6,563 nucleotides of DNA from an uncultured Clostridia bacterium (GTDB lineage Bacteria > Bacillota > Clostridia > Oscillospirales > QAKW01). A program made the translations under genes and the position numbers. Below are positions 6,112 through 6,563 of the stretch, piece after piece (within the stretch, counting starts at the first letter, position 1; every line of letters starts with the position of its first letter). The notes under the pieces are model-generated. The model was not told the origin of the DNA and made no database searches. It saw only the letters and a list, made by a program, of their open reading frames with translations. Where the stretch lies: the NCBI GenBank assembly GCA_944387905.1, contig CALXGU010000086.1, positions 1 to 6,563 on the forward strand, given 5' to 3'.

Positions 6112-6563
6112 ATGCTCCAAAGCGACATGAACAAAGCATATCAAACGGCTTTGAATCTTGAGCGTACCGTTATCGAAGACGCCAAAAAACAAGCCGAAAA
6201 AATTATAACCGAGGCAAAACTCGCAGAAAAAAACGCAATATCTAAAGCTGAAGATAATGCCAAACATGAAGCAGACCAGTTTGAACAGGCAAGCTGTGCC
6301 GCAATACGCTCAAAATACAGCAATTTACTTACAGAACATATTTCAAGCTGCAGAACACGTCTCATTAAAGAACGCGGACGCATACAAGATTCTGTATTTG
6401 AAAAGCTGAAACAAAAACTGTCGGGCTTCACTAAATCTCAAGAATATGCCGGATTTGCACAAAATTCACTGTTAAATCTGAAAAACAAAGGTCTATCCGA
6501 TAATTTAGAGATACTTGTATCTTCTGTCCCGGCTGACAAAGCCGCCGCGCTGTCTTGTTTCCC
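6112..6563 (+). CDS. ntpE: V/A-type ATPase peripheral-stalk subunit E, 3' end outside window
   Basis: 150 codons plus 2 bases of an open frame that runs off the window. Subunit E forms the peripheral stalk together with G/H and binds the top of the catalytic head. The N-terminal part (about 10-75) is a charged, Ala/Lys/Glu-rich coiled coil (for example EDAKKQAEKIITEAKLAEKN), and from about residue 100 the sequence turns into a mixed globular domain (RIQDSVFEKLKQKLSGF, then NLEILVSSVPADKAAAL), the order expected for this family. Family members are about 190-210 residues, so about a quarter is missing. The start follows GAGGTG (6101-6106) with a 5-base spacer, 10 bases after the subunit F stop. 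Subunits A, B and D would be expected downstream. Some E-type proteins resemble F-type subunit b or FliH, but the setting decides. Confidence 0.9.
   Translation, partial: MLQSDMNKAYQTALNLERTVIEDAKKQAEKIITEAKLAEKNAISKAEDNAKHEADQFEQASCAAIRSKYSNLLTEHISSCRTRLIKERGRIQDSVFEKLKQKLSGFTKSQEYAGFAQNSLLNLKNKGLSDNLEILVSSVPADKAAALSCF

Overview
The window looks like the end of a draft or metagenomic contig from a Gram-positive anaerobe of the class Clostridia, perhaps a gut Oscillospiraceae/Ruminococcaceae-like lineage. The reasons are the low-to-moderate GC with AT-rich intergenic DNA, strong AGGAG-type ribosome binding sites, an Lrp-type regulator and UPF0237/UPF0210 pair of the kind found in clostridia, and a bacterial V/A-type ATPase operon. 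The genus cannot be fixed from this sequence alone.

Layout. Positions 1-12 are not genomic: they match the end of an Illumina sequencing adapter. From 13 to 326 on the minus strand is the N-terminal two thirds of an Lrp/AsnC-family regulator, cut by the contig end. Positions 327-484 are an AT-rich divergent control region. It holds two extended -10 promoters facing away from each other and three copies of a TATTGA half-site that overlap both -35 boxes. To the right, every gene is on the plus strand with gaps of 36 bases or fewer: a UPF0237 ACT-domain protein (485-754), its usual partner the UPF0210/DUF711 protein (765-2123), then V/A-type ATPase genes for subunits G/H (2135-2446), C (2443-3474), I (3446-5314), K (5351-5788), F (5793-6101) and E (6112 to the window end, partial).

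How the genes work together. The ATPase genes encode the membrane ion channel (I plus the K ring), the central stalk connector and regulator (C and F) and the peripheral stalk (E and G/H) of a rotary ATPase. The catalytic A and B subunits and the D rotor shaft are not in the window and presumably follow. I see no terminator or new promoter between the control region and subunit E, so the ACT/UPF0210 pair and the ATPase probably share one transcript, possibly under the divergent Lrp-type regulator. That coupling of a small-molecule-sensing module to an ion-pumping ATPase is the most interesting aspect of the locus. All the individual gene families are known; I do not see a wholly new system.
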